Shown: one piece after another, positions 10,131 to 21,022 of the stretch | How positions within the stretch are numbered: the stretch's first letter is position 1 | How the letters are laid out: each line of letters opens with the position of its first letter | NCBI RefSeq assembly: GCF_016808335.1 | Contig: NC_053146.1 | Span: 23,244,637 to 23,308,636, forward strand | Direction: 5' to 3' | From: Panicum virgatum | Lineage: Eukaryota > Streptophyta > Magnoliopsida > Poales > Poaceae | DNA length: 64,000 nt | The notes under the pieces: model-generated | Database searches by the model: none | Seen by the model: only the letters and a program-made list of their open reading frames with translations | What the model was told of the DNA's origin: nothing | Position numbers and translations under genes: made by a program

Positions 10131-10577
10131 TATTAATTAAAATGTTTTGGCGGTTACAACCATTGTGTTATTATAGATTAATAGTGTTACTAGGAGCCAG
10201 CGTAATTCCGTTCTTATAGATAAAAGAAGTGTTACTAGCATACTACTATCAATGTTGCTATAGCCAAAAAAGTGCTCCTAGTGCATATCCGTCTGTTATT
10301 TTTACAGTAACACATCGGCACACATAGGAACACACAAGTGTTACAGAATGGTGTAACACATTTCCAGATGTAGAAGAACACAAAAAATGTGTTACTAAAA
10401 CTTGGTTGTAACACATATTCTCGGAAACAAGAACACACATATTGTGCTCCAATAGACCTTAATATAGTAACATCGAGATTAGGAACACATATCAATTGTG
10501 TTACTGTTGAGCTTAGTAACACTTTCCTTCTATAGTAACACATGTTGGTGTTACTAAATGCATATTCTGTACTAGTG
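10131..10577. repeat. CACTA-2 right subterminal repeat region
   Basis: At least a dozen GTGTTACT/AGTAACAC-type motifs in both orientations run up to the terminus at 10,577, mirroring the left end. The density is much higher than in the left arm. Confidence 0.8.
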
Positions 10578-11508
10578 CAATTTGACCTGTAAATTGATAA
10601 GAAAATAGCAAACAGTCAAATTCAAGAGTGTATCGGCTGGATTTCCGAATGACTCTCACGCAGTGTATCGGCAAGGCTCTACCGATACAGAAAACGACAG
10701 CAGATTGGGTATAAAGAGCGTGTAATAAAGGCGATCTACAAAGAATCGGCAATGAACTGCTGATACTGGTATGCAACTAGACGGCTAGATCTCGAGCCGA
10801 CACATGCCAGGTAACAGTGTATAAACCCACGAATGTGTGGATCTGGACAAAGCTAAGCTTGTAACCGATCTAATCAGCTTTACAAAGTTTATCGTGATAA
10901 ACAAGGAGTTTACAGCCGATTAAACAGATTACTAAGCCAGGTAGTTTGTGAATAGATCTAAACGAGAAAACAGAGATGCGCTCGAGATTAAAGCTTAGAT
11001 AAATTCGGTAAATTTTGAATAGATCTGAACGAAGCCACAACGATGTGCCCGGTGGCTAAAGGTCAGATTTACTTGGTAAATGAAGACTTACCAGCAAACT
11101 AAGTTGCTCGAATGTGAGTCGTCCTTGATCAGCTTGAAAGAACTTGCAGAAAAGAAAAAGGGTGGTGAAGTCGCCGACGGAAAAGTAAAGTGCAAGTAGA
11201 GTAAATTTGTGTTTGTTGGATGTGTATCAATCTTTACAATAGCCGGGGGTTCATATTTATACCCCACGCTAACACAATTCTAGCCGATTACTGCAAAGCA
11301 CGATTCAATGCCGATGCCGTCTATTTTAATAAATAAAACACCACCTTCGAAACCGAGGCCGTCTCGAACCAAATCTGTCCATCAATGCCGAGACACCTAA
11401 TCGGCACTAAATCGTGACCGATCCTTCCTCCCGTAAACCAGCGCCATCTCGCAAATTGATATTTCATTTCCTCATCCTCTTTTGACACATGCTAAAAACA
11501 GTGTCAAC

Positions 11509-11524
11509 TCATGCCCCCCAGTTT
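11509..11524 (-). other. RT1 polypurine tract
   Basis: The plus-strand run TGCCCCCCAG abuts the left LTR, so the sense strand reads CTGGGGGGCA next to the 3' LTR. This is the expected place for the second-strand primer and fixes the minus orientation of RT1. RT5 has nearly the same sequence at 53,895. Confidence 0.75.
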
Positions 11525-11829
11525 CGGAGCGAATTATCCTTTTGCTCCGAAATTATCTCTTCAATCACAATTATTTCCTTCAAACGGTTGCCCAGAAAGC
11601 GCTCCATGTCGTTCCTCGTATCTAGTGTAAATGGCTCATCATTCCGGAATTCCCATCCTGGGGAGGGGGTCACTTTATAAATACATCAACATACTCTCCC
11701 CCCTTTCTTCTTTACCACTTCCGCATCCGGGCCATCTCTTTCTCTGCCCAAGAACTCATCTGCTCCGCCACTTCCGGATCTCTAACTGCGTCTTCCTCAA
11801 GCATCGAAAGCTTCCCGAAGGCTCCGCCA

Positions 11830-14800
11830 ATGGCTTCCATCTCCGAGATCCCTCAGGTAAAGTAACTCTCCACTTTTCCTTTGCACCACCATTCCAATCT
11901 GCATTTTCCAATTATTTTGATTTCTTTTCTGCTATAATTCTTAGGCCCTTAGGAACTCAATCCTCATCCCTCTGACCGAGCAACCCAGCATGATCAGCCT
12001 AGGCCCCATGAGTAACCCAGATCTGACTAGCATAATCAACTTGGAAACTGGCAGAATCCCTCTCAAGGCTTCAAACATGACCTCAGACTTGTCACTTGCC
12101 TTTAGATCTTGGCCGAACATCATCCCAGGGTGGAGGAATTGGCTCCGCAGAATAGCAGGCGTTTATCGGGCAGATTGGGAACAATATAACATCAGCTAAT
12201 GTCTCAATCTGTCTTTATCTGAAATCATCAAGAATGAGCCGATGCTCATATCGGTTTCTTTCTTCTGGTCTGATGCTATTAATGCTTTTCTGTTCGGCCA
12301 TGGCCCAATGACTCTGACTCTGCTAGATGTCATGATGCTGACTGGCCTGAATATTACTGCCCCTGATCGGTCTTTTGATTTTTTGGACAAAGCTTCTTTC
12401 AAAATAGAGACTAGAACCATCGGTGGGTGGAAATGATATATCACCAAGAACATGAAAACTGGTTCTGCATCACTCAGGGAAGACACCGCCTTTCTCAACA
12501 TGTGGTTAGAAAAATTCATCTTTTGTGACAAAATAGCAGGCCCAATGAACAACACCCTCAAGATGGCCGAAACTCTGGCTAGTGAAAACCCAATCCCTCT
12601 CGGCAAACACCTACTTGTATCAGTCTACCATCTGCTTCATCAAGTATCGGCCAAACTCAGGGCCGATCAACCAATCTCCAATCTTGGAGGTCCCTGGTGG
12701 TTCATCCAATTGTGGCTGAACATGTATATGCACAAAACTATGGGAATCAAGCTATCAGAGATGTCTTTCCCATCAGAAGAATTCAACGAGGAAGAAAATC
12801 CAATCACTCGCCGATGTACCTCCTTCGGCAAAGCAGCCATCATGATTGCCAATGACTTCAATGTCTTTGGCAAAACTGACTTCTTCAAATGCTTCTATAA
12901 TGGATTTACTGAAGACTCCACTATCTGGTTTGCATACCATGATGACAATAAGAAATATGAGAATCCTTTCAAGCTCAATCTCGACTCCTGGAGAGATGAC
13001 AAAGAAGCCACGAACATCATGAGAGAAGCGATATCTCCAAGAATCTTGCCTGCTAACTTTACTTCTGGGAAAAGTGCTATTGGCTACGAGTTCTGCTACC
13101 CATCAATAGTAGCTAGACAAGTAGAATTTGTCCAAGTACCACCTTTCCCCTACTTTGCCGATAAAGTACAGGCCAGGAACCCAATCGGCAATGCTCTTGC
13201 ATACAATCGGCTGAAAAATCTGGAACCCATCATTGACATGACACAATTAGCCGATTAGCAAGTAGCACCTCTTACCACCATACCCTTCGCACAATGGTGG
13301 TTGAAATGGCAAGAACACCTCTTCTGCAGATCCTTAAAGATCTACTGCATCACCTTGGAAGAAAGCTATCAAGGCACCGACGATGAGGTATATACAAAAA
13401 TCTCTTTGTTGTATTTCCCATCTTATACCATTTACTTGTGTTCTAACAAATACTTTTAACAGGCTGATGGTTCTCCTCCTCCAACAGTCAGTAGAAGCGG
13501 GCAGCCGATTAAATACTCTCCACCAACCAATTATCCCCTTATCCGCTATGATGCTCCATCTCTTGCTGATGTTGCTGCTGGCAGAAAGCGCAAAATAACC
13601 AGCACCAAGAGAACAGCCAGAAAACCCAAGGCTCCTCTAGCCATGCTCTAACCATTGCATCGACACCAGATGCTGATGCCCCAACAGATGTTGTCTCTTC
13701 TTCTTCGGAAGGTAACAGACAACTTTCATTCTTCTTTCTAATTATAATTTCCATCTTACTGATTATACCATTCGGCATTTGAAACATAGCTGCCGAAGAC
13801 ATAAACGTAGAGGACACTCAAGAGATTACTTCCCAAACATCCCCAACGGTTCAGGTAACTTACTTGTCCATTTACCATTCCTTCAACATTTATCTAATAT
13901 TTGCATCTTTAAACCAGATTCAATGCCTACCCTCCAAAAGGGCCAGAATAGCTCCTTCACCAGCTCAGGTAATACAGTTATCTTCTCTTCTTAACTCAAT
14001 CTTGTACCTGACTCAACTTTATTATTTAGCAAACATCAATCGTCGCGTAAGAACCACCAGTCATCCCACAAGATGCTCTCCCTGACTCAGATGCTCCAGC
14101 GTTGTTACTTGCGTCTTCCTCTGCACTAGCTACTGATGAAGTCCTTCTGACACAGGTAAGACATTCTTTCATCCTTTCAGAAACCAAAAAGCAATAACTG
14201 ATTAACATTCCCCCCTTCTTTATCAGGTGCAGGATAGTCCAGACAATAGTCTGTTCTCCTTCCATCTTGAAACAATCAGCGCAGAAGATGAGGCCATATC
14301 ATCAGCAGAATCAGCTCCATTATCAGAAGAAACTAAGACCAAGCTTCAGGAAATTCTATAATTCTTGAACCAAGATATTGGCCAGCTGGTTTGAGACACA
14401 GAGCCAATTCGCATCATCCTAAAGTCTCTGAAAGGTGTCCTTTCCGAATCTCTTGAGGAAGTATTGCATCCTGCTGCTTATATTGAAAGTCACCAGATTT
14501 CAGTCCTCAAAGCTCAGAAACGTCTCTCTGATTGGCTTCATCAAGAGCAAACGATCAAACAGAGAGATGATTTGAAAAATCTTGTGGAGACAACTCGTGG
14601 AAAGATTACTTCCTTAACTCAGTCCAAAGCAGACATGGAACAATCCAAAAGAGACTTGGAAGTCAAGCGAGAGCGCCTCACCAAAGAACTGGAGCAAGTG
14701 AACCAAGAAATCGCCGATGTGGATGATAGACTATCTCAACTTCCATCGGCTCTCCAGCAACTTAAGGTGGAGAAACAAGAACAAGCTCGTCAGACTTACC

Positions 14801-14925
14801 AACTCCACAAAAGTATCAAAACAATACCAGGCTCTGCCGAAGCTGACAACAAGGAGATCCAAGATGCTGATGACATTCGCCTGCGTGCGATCTTTGTGAT
14901 CCAAAATGTCCTCGGATCACTGTAA
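11830..14925 (+). pseudogene. RT1 antisense extra ORF: plant mobile domain plus coiled coil
   Basis: A multi-exon gene runs opposite to RT1's own gag-PR and converges on it. Exon 1 is 11,830-11,856 (nine codons from ATG), then an intron to 11,944. Exon 2 runs 11,945-13,387 in one frame with stops at 12,197-12,199, 12,434-12,436 and 13,256-13,258 and no frameshift. It carries a plant mobile domain (PMD) with the core F-W-S-D-A...F-L-F-G-H-G-P-M-T and G-G-P-W-W-F-I-Q-L-W. The next exon (from 13,463) has a basic, nuclear-signal-like stretch. Several short exons with CAG|GTAA donors follow. The last part (14,464-14,925) is a strong Gln/Glu/Lys coiled coil. PMD proteins occur in host silencing factors (MAIN/MAIL) and in TEs. 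Its role in the element is unknown. RT6 has a homologue at 62,701. Confidence 0.8.
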
Positions 14926-15204
14926 GATGCTGTCTGTTCTGCTGCAGTAGAATTAAAACTTCAACTGATGTACTGCAGATAATGTTAATTCATAACTTTT
15001 ATCCTCGATAAATACATCTTCTTCTTTGTATGTTTGGATTTTATTGCCCTAAGGTCGATATAAAATTATATCGGCCATCCAGTAACCAATGTTGTCAAAA
15101 CACCATTGGCTTTCTTTTACATTTTTTGTTCTAAAGGCGACATCCATTATGTCGGCTATACCAATCCCAGCCGATGTTCAAATCATCAGCTTTTACAACG
15201 CCAC

Positions 15205-18200
15205 TCAAGACTCATCTGCAGATCCAATTTGCTGACTTGATGACATCTCATAATCGGCAATCTTCAAAAACTCTGTCTCCCATGCTTGACCAGAAAAACA
15301 GCTTATCCTTTCATAGCTCTCTTTACAGGCTTCTGCCGATGCAATACTGAATGATGAATCAGCTGCAACAGCTTCGACAACATCGCCATTCCATTGTATA
15401 AGACATTGATGCATGGTAGATGGTATACAACAATTGGCATGAATCCAATCTCTTCCCAACAGCAAACTGTATGAACCTTTCCCATTAATAACAAAGAAGG
15501 TAGTGGGAAGAGTCTTACTGCCAATGGTCAGATCAACACATAATGCTCCAACTGCTGGAGACACAACTCCCTCAAAGTACTTGAGCATCATGTCTGTCTT
15601 AGTTAGATCCTCACTGCCTTTCCCAAGCTTGCGTAACATAGCATACGTCATTATGTTTACCGCCGCTCCTCCATCCACCAACATCTTCGTGATAGGTTTA
15701 CCATCAACAAATCCCTTCAGAAATAAAGCCTTGAGACGTTTGTGTTTCTCATCTTCTAGCTTCTCAAAAGTAGCCGGCACAGGTTCTAAATTTAGTTGAG
15801 CCATAGCTTCTTCCAAATCTTGCTTTTCATCATCGTTATCTGGTGCCATGAACTCACTGGGCAGTATGAAAACCATATTAATGGGCGCAGTCGACGACCC
15901 TGAATCTTGTTTATCATCGGCCCTTGGCTTGACACGCCAAACCTCTGACCTGACTCCTCTCCTGGGAGCTTCCTTTCACTCTTCTTCCAGCGCCTCTGTC
16001 TGACGTAGCCTCTGAACTCGCCTCTTCTGCGATCTGGTCAAACCCGCTGGACACCACCGAGGCCGATCAATGTTATCATGAACATGCTCTCTTTCTGGAT
16101 CCTTGCGATGTGGGTACTCATCTGAAACCCGGGCATTAGCAGTCTGCTCAACCCGCTCATCGGCAGAAACTCTTCCTCCTATAGGATCACATAGCATAGT
16201 CGTGCCCCCCAGCCGATCATGCACTAAAACCCTGCCCCTCAGCCGATCATGCATAGGGATACGTCTATCATCTCCCCTCTCTTTGATGATCGGCCCTTGA
16301 GGCCTCTGGTCGAAATGTGGCTTCTTGTGTGATCGGTCTTCACGGTAGAAACCATTGCACTCTGGACAGTTGTCTACTGTCGGCAGAGTTAAGCCTTCCT
16401 CCCAACAGTACACAAAGAAAGGACACCTCCAGTGTCCCTCATGACGTCGTGCAGCTTCCTCTCTGTATTGTCATCTTTCTTGATCACACTGGAACTTGTT
16501 CAGAAGCATCCGAGACGTGACCTTTTTCTTTGGTGCCACAGATTCCTCTTTCCTTTGCGGCTCCTTACCCTTGGCTTCATCGGCCGTTATCTGAGCTTTA
16601 GGATCAACATCTCCAGAATCCTTGGACGATTGTGATGTTAGCACCTTTGTCTACAGTGCATTTCTCTTCCCTCCAACATCTACCATGTTAGTAGGAATTG
16701 GATGTCCATCAATCTTCATCGGCTTTTTGGGTGTCTCAAACTTGAGCCTACCCTATTCTATAGCCGACTGTATCTGCTGACGGAATACTTTGCACTCATT
16801 TGTGTCATGAGACGTTGCATTGTGCCATTTGCAGTACTTGATGTTCTTTAACTCTTGATCTGTCGGGATCTTGTGATACGGCTTCAGCTTAATCTGTCCC
16901 TCTGATAGCAACAGGTCGAAGATCTTGTCAGCCTTAGTAATGTCGAACCCATACTTCTCGGGCTCTTTGTTGCCAAATGGACATGAGATCTGCTTTTTGT
17001 TGTTCTGAACCCACTCAGCCGATCCTACCATCTGGTCATCATTTGAATTGGAGGCATCTAAGCAATCAGCAAAATTAACTTTCTTCTGAAAGTTGCTCCT
17101 CTTCTGCTCATACGGTTTGATCTCCCCTATCATCCTGTGAGCCATCTGACTGATGCTGTAGAACTCTTGGGAGGCGTACTTCTCCTTGATGTGCGGCAGG
17201 AGTCCTTGGAAAGCAACTTCTATAAGTTGCTGATCAGACAGAACCAAACTAAAGCACCGGTTCTTAACATCCCTGAACCTCTGAATAAAGGCAGCGACCA
17301 ATTCATCATTCCTTTGCCTTAAGTTGGTCAAATCGGTCAGCTTCATCTCTTCTATGCCAGAGTAGAAGAACTGGTGGAACTGCTTCTCTAGATCGGCCCA
17401 GAATTTTATGGAGTTGGCTGGCAACGTCGTAAACCATGTAAAAGCCGATCTAGAGAGAGACATGGAGAACAAATGCACTTTCAATGCATCATTCTGTGCT
17501 GCTTCTCCACACTGTATGATGAATCTGTTGATGTGTTCCATTGTGGAGACCTCCCTCTGTCCAGAAAACTTGGTGAAATCTGGAAGCTTGTACTTGTGGG
17601 GCAGCGACAACTGATCATACGCAGCTGGATATGGAGTTCTGTATATCAGATTCTGCTGCTTTAGTTTCAAACCAAACTGATCCCTCATCACTTCAGCAAT
17701 CTTGGACGCCCAGTCAATCTGCTGACTATCAGTCGATGCTGGCTATAGTTTTGGCGAAGCTATTGGCAAAGCTGCCGATGCTGGTTGTGGACTGGGTGTG
17801 GTCATCGGCTGAGCAGCCGATGTGGTCCGCGCGACTTGCTGAGTGGCTTGATTGAATGGTGACTGGTAGAGCACCATCTCATTGCTGTGACCATTCTGTG
17901 CTGACCTCTGACTAGGTTGTTGCTGTGCCACAGGGGGTATGTTGGGCATATTCACGCGACGCACAAAACCAGTCACAGGATCATGAAACACCCAAGTAAC
18001 TCCATTGGCATGAGGAAGTCTATTTGCCAGGACCTCCCTAGGAGACTTAGGTTGGATCATCATCGCCAGATTCTACTGTTGAGGTGTAGGCCATGGAGCC
18101 GACACATTGTTTGGACTCGCTGGCGATGGAGCTAATGCAGGTGTAACCGACGGCTGTGGAGCCGGTGCGGCGTCTTGAGACTAGGTCGGCTGTGAAGCCG

Positions 18201-18869
18201 ACATATTAACTTGCTGATTCATCGGCTGCGAAGCCGATGAACTTGGCTGCCCTGCTGGAGATGGCATCATGTACTCTGGAGGCATACCAAATCCAGTAGT
18301 AGGATTCCAGCCAACTGGGAACCCTGTCATGTAGTTTCCCTGTGCATGCATAGCCATCGGTGTAGAACTGATATACACTGAAGGAAACTGAGTTGGTGCT
18401 GCAGTACTAATCAGCTTTGTATCTCCAATATTCCCATCTGCCTGAGCCTGAGGGTCAATTGGTGATGTCTCGTTAGCCGATCCAGTAGGGGAGAAAACCA
18501 TCTGACTGGCCTGTTGATATGCCGGTCCCACGAAGCCAAGCATTCCCTATCTTGCAACGTCTTGAGCACAACATTGTGAACATAATTGGCCATGATCGGA
18601 GCATGACTCAAGAAAGCTTGCCCGATCGCTTGATTCATCATATGGACCATCCTGTCCTCCTTCTGTGACTCATCATAGGGTGGAAGAGTAGGAAAATCAT
18701 ACTTGTTGAATACCTCCCCACTCCTATTGGTGCTAAAGGATAAAAGGCACCGCCGCTCATAATCTTCAATGGCTGCCTTGAATTCTGCCATTTGCTCTTC
18801 CTTCAGCTGGTCCTTGTTGATCGGGATCTGGTTCTGTGGGGAAACCTTACCCTTCTCTTTAGTTGACAT
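15205..18869 (-). pseudogene. RT1 gag-protease polyprotein
   Basis: The ATG at 18,869 lies just inside the primer site. The N-terminal part (18,869 to ~18,540) is in one frame. After a single frameshift, everything from ~18,540 to 15,205 is in one other frame, broken by several stops (for example 18,181-18,183, 17,743-17,745, 16,750-16,752). A Pro/Gln/Ala-rich N-terminal region is followed by the retrotransposon gag domain at about 17,640-17,080. A Cys/His knuckle-like patch lies near 16,370. An aspartic protease lies at 15,205-15,876, with the active-site motif V-D-G-G-A-A-V-N (the Tat-type DGG variant of DSG) and L-L-G-R-D-W-I-H. No RT or integrase follows, so the element is non-autonomous. 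Confidence 0.85.
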
Positions 18870-18882
18870 CTTGATGTTTCTT

Positions 18883-18900
18883 GTCCCACCAGGCGTGCCA
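18883..18900 (-). other. RT1 primer-binding site
   Basis: On the sense strand TGGCACGCCTGGTGGGAC lies a few bases downstream of the 5' LTR. It is close to the site of RT2 (TGGCACGCCAGGTAGGGG). I have not assigned the tRNA. Confidence 0.55.
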
Positions 18901-18907
18901 AAAGATG

Positions 18908-19930
18908 TGTTGACGCGAAACGATCACACACCAAGCCCGAGAGCCTCGTACGCCAAGCTCGGACTGCATTTGATTCAAACCGAGGTGTGCTAGTCAATTT
19001 GACCTGTAAATTGACAAGGAAACAGCAAATAATCAAATTCAAGAGTGTATCAGCTGGATTTTCGAATCACTCTCACGCAGCGCATCGGCAAGGCTCTGCC
19101 GATACAGAAAACGACAGCAGATCGGGTATAAAGAGCGTGTAATAAAGGCGATCTACAAGGAATCGGCAATAAACTGCCGATACCGGTATGCAACTAGACA
19201 GCTAGATCTCGAGCCAACACATGCCAGGTAATAGTGTACAAACCCACGAATGTGTGGATCTGGACAAAGCTAATCTTGTAACCGATCTAATCAGCTTTAC
19301 AAAGTTTATCGTGATAAACAAGGAGCTTACAACTAATTAAACAGATTACTAAGCCAGGTAGTTTGTGAATAGATCTAAACGAGAAAACAACGATGCGCCC
19401 GAGATCAAAGCTTAGATAAATTCGATAAATTTTGAATAGATCTGAACGAAGCCACAGCGATGCGCCCGGAGGCTAGAGCTCAGATTTACTCGGTAAACGA
19501 AGACTTACCAGCAAACCAAGTCGCTCAAATATGAGGCATCCTTGATCAGCTTGAAAAACCTCGCAGAAAAGAAAAGGGGTGGCGAAGTCGCCAACGGAAA
19601 AGTAAAGTGCAAGTAGAGTAAATTTGTGTTTGTTGGATGTGTATCAATCTTTGCAATAGCCGGGGGGTTCATATTTATACCCCACGCTAACACAATCCTA
19701 GCCGATTATGGCAAAGCACGATTCTATTCTATAAAATAAAACTATTTTAATAAATAAAACACCACCTTCCAAACCGAGGCCGTCTCGAACCAAATCTGTC
19801 CATCGATGTCTAGACACCTAATCGGCACTAAATCGTGACCGATCCTTCCTCCCGTAAACCAGCGCCATCTCGCAATCTGATATTTCATTTCCTCATCCTC
19901 TTTTGACACATGCTAAAAACAGTGTCAACG
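18908..19930 (-). repeat. RT1 right LTR (5' LTR), intact
   Basis: It starts TGTTGACGCG and ends with GTGTCAACG. It aligns throughout with the left LTR apart from substitutions and a few small indels. The sense-strand TATA-like box is at 19,672-19,679. The terminal base is G rather than the expected A, presumably a mutation. Confidence 0.9.
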
Positions 19931-20020
19931 GTAGTAAACTTGCCATCTCGCAATCTGATATTTCATTTCCTCATCCTCTTTTGACACATGCTAAAAACAG
20001 TGTCAACGGTAGTAAACTTG
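19865..20020. repeat. 78-bp tandem duplication across the RT1/host junction
   Basis: The units 19,865-19,942 and 19,943-20,020 are the same to my eye. Each contains the last ~66 bp of the LTR, the TSD GTAGT and seven bases of CACTA-1 coding sequence. It must have arisen after RT1 inserted. Confidence 0.93.
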
Positions 20021-20496
20021 ACGACAGAGATTTTCTGAGCCAGTTGTTGCGCCACACCAAAGCAGAGGTATTGACTGCTAGTGCAAGGGGGTTACCAAAC
20101 TTCGAGAATGTGATAAAATCACCAGAGGAAAATATATATGAGCGATGAAAGGGATGCCCGAAACACTAGACCGTCCTTCATTTCATATTGGAGCTGTTGA
20201 CTCTTAAGGCTAAGCATAGTTGGTCAGATGGTAGTTTCAATGATCTGCTATGTATCTTGGCTTGGTTGCCTCTAAAGCCAAATAAAGTGCCCGCCAACAC
20301 ATACCGAGCCAAGAAGCCTGTTAGCCCATTCACGATGGGTGTTGAAAGAATCCATGAATGTCCAAATCATTATATTTTGTATCGTTGGGATACTTTCAAA
20401 GACTTTAAGAAATGCCCTGTATGTTCTGCAAGTCGGTACAAAACCAATGCGGGTTACAGTGGTGACGACAATCAAGTTCCATCCGTTGAGGCAGAT
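20014..20496 (+). pseudogene. CACTA-1 transposase, continuation after RT1
   Basis: The frame of 681-956 continues here exactly when RT1 and one TSD copy are removed. The frame stays open except for a TGA at 20,147-20,149 and a TAG a few codons later. The segment shows the region before the TNP2 transposase core: a leucine-rich stretch, then L-T-L-K-A-K-H-S-W-S-D-G-S-F-N-D-L-L, then A-N-T-Y-R-A-K-K, H-E-C-P-N-H, and C-P-V-C-x-x-S-R-Y-K. All are standard blocks of plant En/Spm TNPD transposases. Homology stops near 20,496 where a different, hairpin-headed sequence begins, so the catalytic core is missing. Confidence 0.88.
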
Positions 20497-20540
20497 GAAT
20501 GTATTTGTAGGGGTGGGTGACACCCCCACCCGCCCCAACA
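20497..20540. repeat. GC-rich hairpin at the CACTA-1 breakpoint
   Basis: ATTTGTAGGGGTGGGTG faces CACCCGCCCCAACAAAT across a short spacer, giving a ~16-bp stem. The same hairpin type recurs at 23,322. Similar TTTGTAGGGG motifs are common near the ends of grass CACTA elements, but no CACTA terminus is visible here. Confidence 0.55.
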
Positions 20541-21022
20541 AATTGTGCTCCTATAAATACCCAAGGTCTTAGAAAATTTTTCAGACTCCCTTGGCGCTCG
20601 CGAGAACACGCCGAAAGGTTGCCGAAATTTTTGGTGCTCCCCCCCGCCGCTGCCCTCCCCCTCTCCCCTCCGCCGTAGCCCTCCACCCCACGTCTTGCGG
20701 CCCCCGCCCTCCCCCGCCGCTCCGGACCGCCTTCCCTGCCGCCTCCGCGCTCGCCTCCTCTCCGCCGTGCCCTACCTCAGATCCGGCCGGCTGCCGATGC
20801 CCGCCCGCCTCCTTCCGCGCGGTCCTCCCTCCCCCCGCCTACCGGCGCCCGCCCGCCACCCCGCGCGCGCCGCCATGCCAGGCCGCCCGGCTACCCCGAG
20901 CTGCCCCGCCACCCTGCGCGTGCCGCCACCCTAGGCCGCCCCGCCACCCCGCGCGCGCCACCACCCCAGGCCGCCCGCCACCCCGCCACCCTAGGTTGCC
21001 ACCCCGCTCCGCCACACACGCC
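20541..21022 (+). promoter_or_regulatory. TATA-bearing leader and GC-rich 5' exon, copy 1
   Basis: A TATAAATA-like box (about 20,552) is followed by a short conserved leader. Then comes a very GC-rich Pro/Ala/Arg stretch whose long frame is probably a composition effect. About 100 bp of the leader, including GCCGAAATTTTTGGTGCT, recur at 23,410-23,505, so this module is duplicated. Confidence 0.5.

Larger units (their letters stand above)
1047..10577. mobile_element. CACTA-2: non-autonomous CACTA element in the RT1 LTR
   Basis: The left end reads CACTACTACAAAAC from 1,047. The right end, read inward, is CACTAGTACAGAA to 10,577. TSD CAA lies at 1,044-1,046 and 10,578-10,580, and the intact right LTR of RT1 has one CAA. 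Both ends carry dense subterminal copies of the TGTTACT/AGTAACA type. No CACTA transposase is visible inside. The interior holds a GC-rich leader-like piece, a long intron-like AT-rich stretch, a hAT MITE and a MULE. Without the MULE and MITE inserts it would be about 4.0 kb. It would depend on transposase made elsewhere. Confidence 0.9.
957..11508 (-). repeat. RT1 left LTR (3' LTR), interrupted by CACTA-2
   Basis: The LTR is in two pieces, 957-1,046 and 10,581-11,508, separated by CACTA-2. Joined, they give about 1,018 bp that align end to end with the right LTR at 18,908. The right LTR serves as the unoccupied site for CACTA-2: it has a single CAA where this copy has CAA on both sides of the insert. 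A TATA-like box on the element's sense (minus) strand lies at 11,254-11,261. Confidence 0.9.
957..20008 (-). mobile_element. RT1: non-autonomous Tat-type Ty3/gypsy retrotransposon
   Basis: The element is bounded by ~1.02-kb LTRs starting TGTTGACGCG and ending in GTGTCAAC plus one variable base. It is flanked by the 5-bp duplication GTAGT at 952-956 and 20,009-20,013 (also at 19,931-19,935, because of a local duplication). It reads on the minus strand: the primer-binding site lies beside the right LTR and a pyrimidine-rich tract (polypurine on the sense strand) beside the left one. It encodes only gag and protease on its own strand. In place of RT, RNase H and integrase it has a convergent antisense ORF with a plant mobile domain. 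Its left LTR contains CACTA-2. By family knowledge, an extra ORF between pol and the 3' LTR is a trait of the Tat lineage. The element would need proteins from an autonomous partner. Confidence 0.85.

Noticed and set aside
20591..21022. N-terminal 140 codons of the frame ahead of the DUF4283-like part as true protein
   Set aside because: Pro/Ala/Arg runs from CpG-rich leader DNA with TATA box and leader homology to 23,410; a start at 21,023 is more likely.
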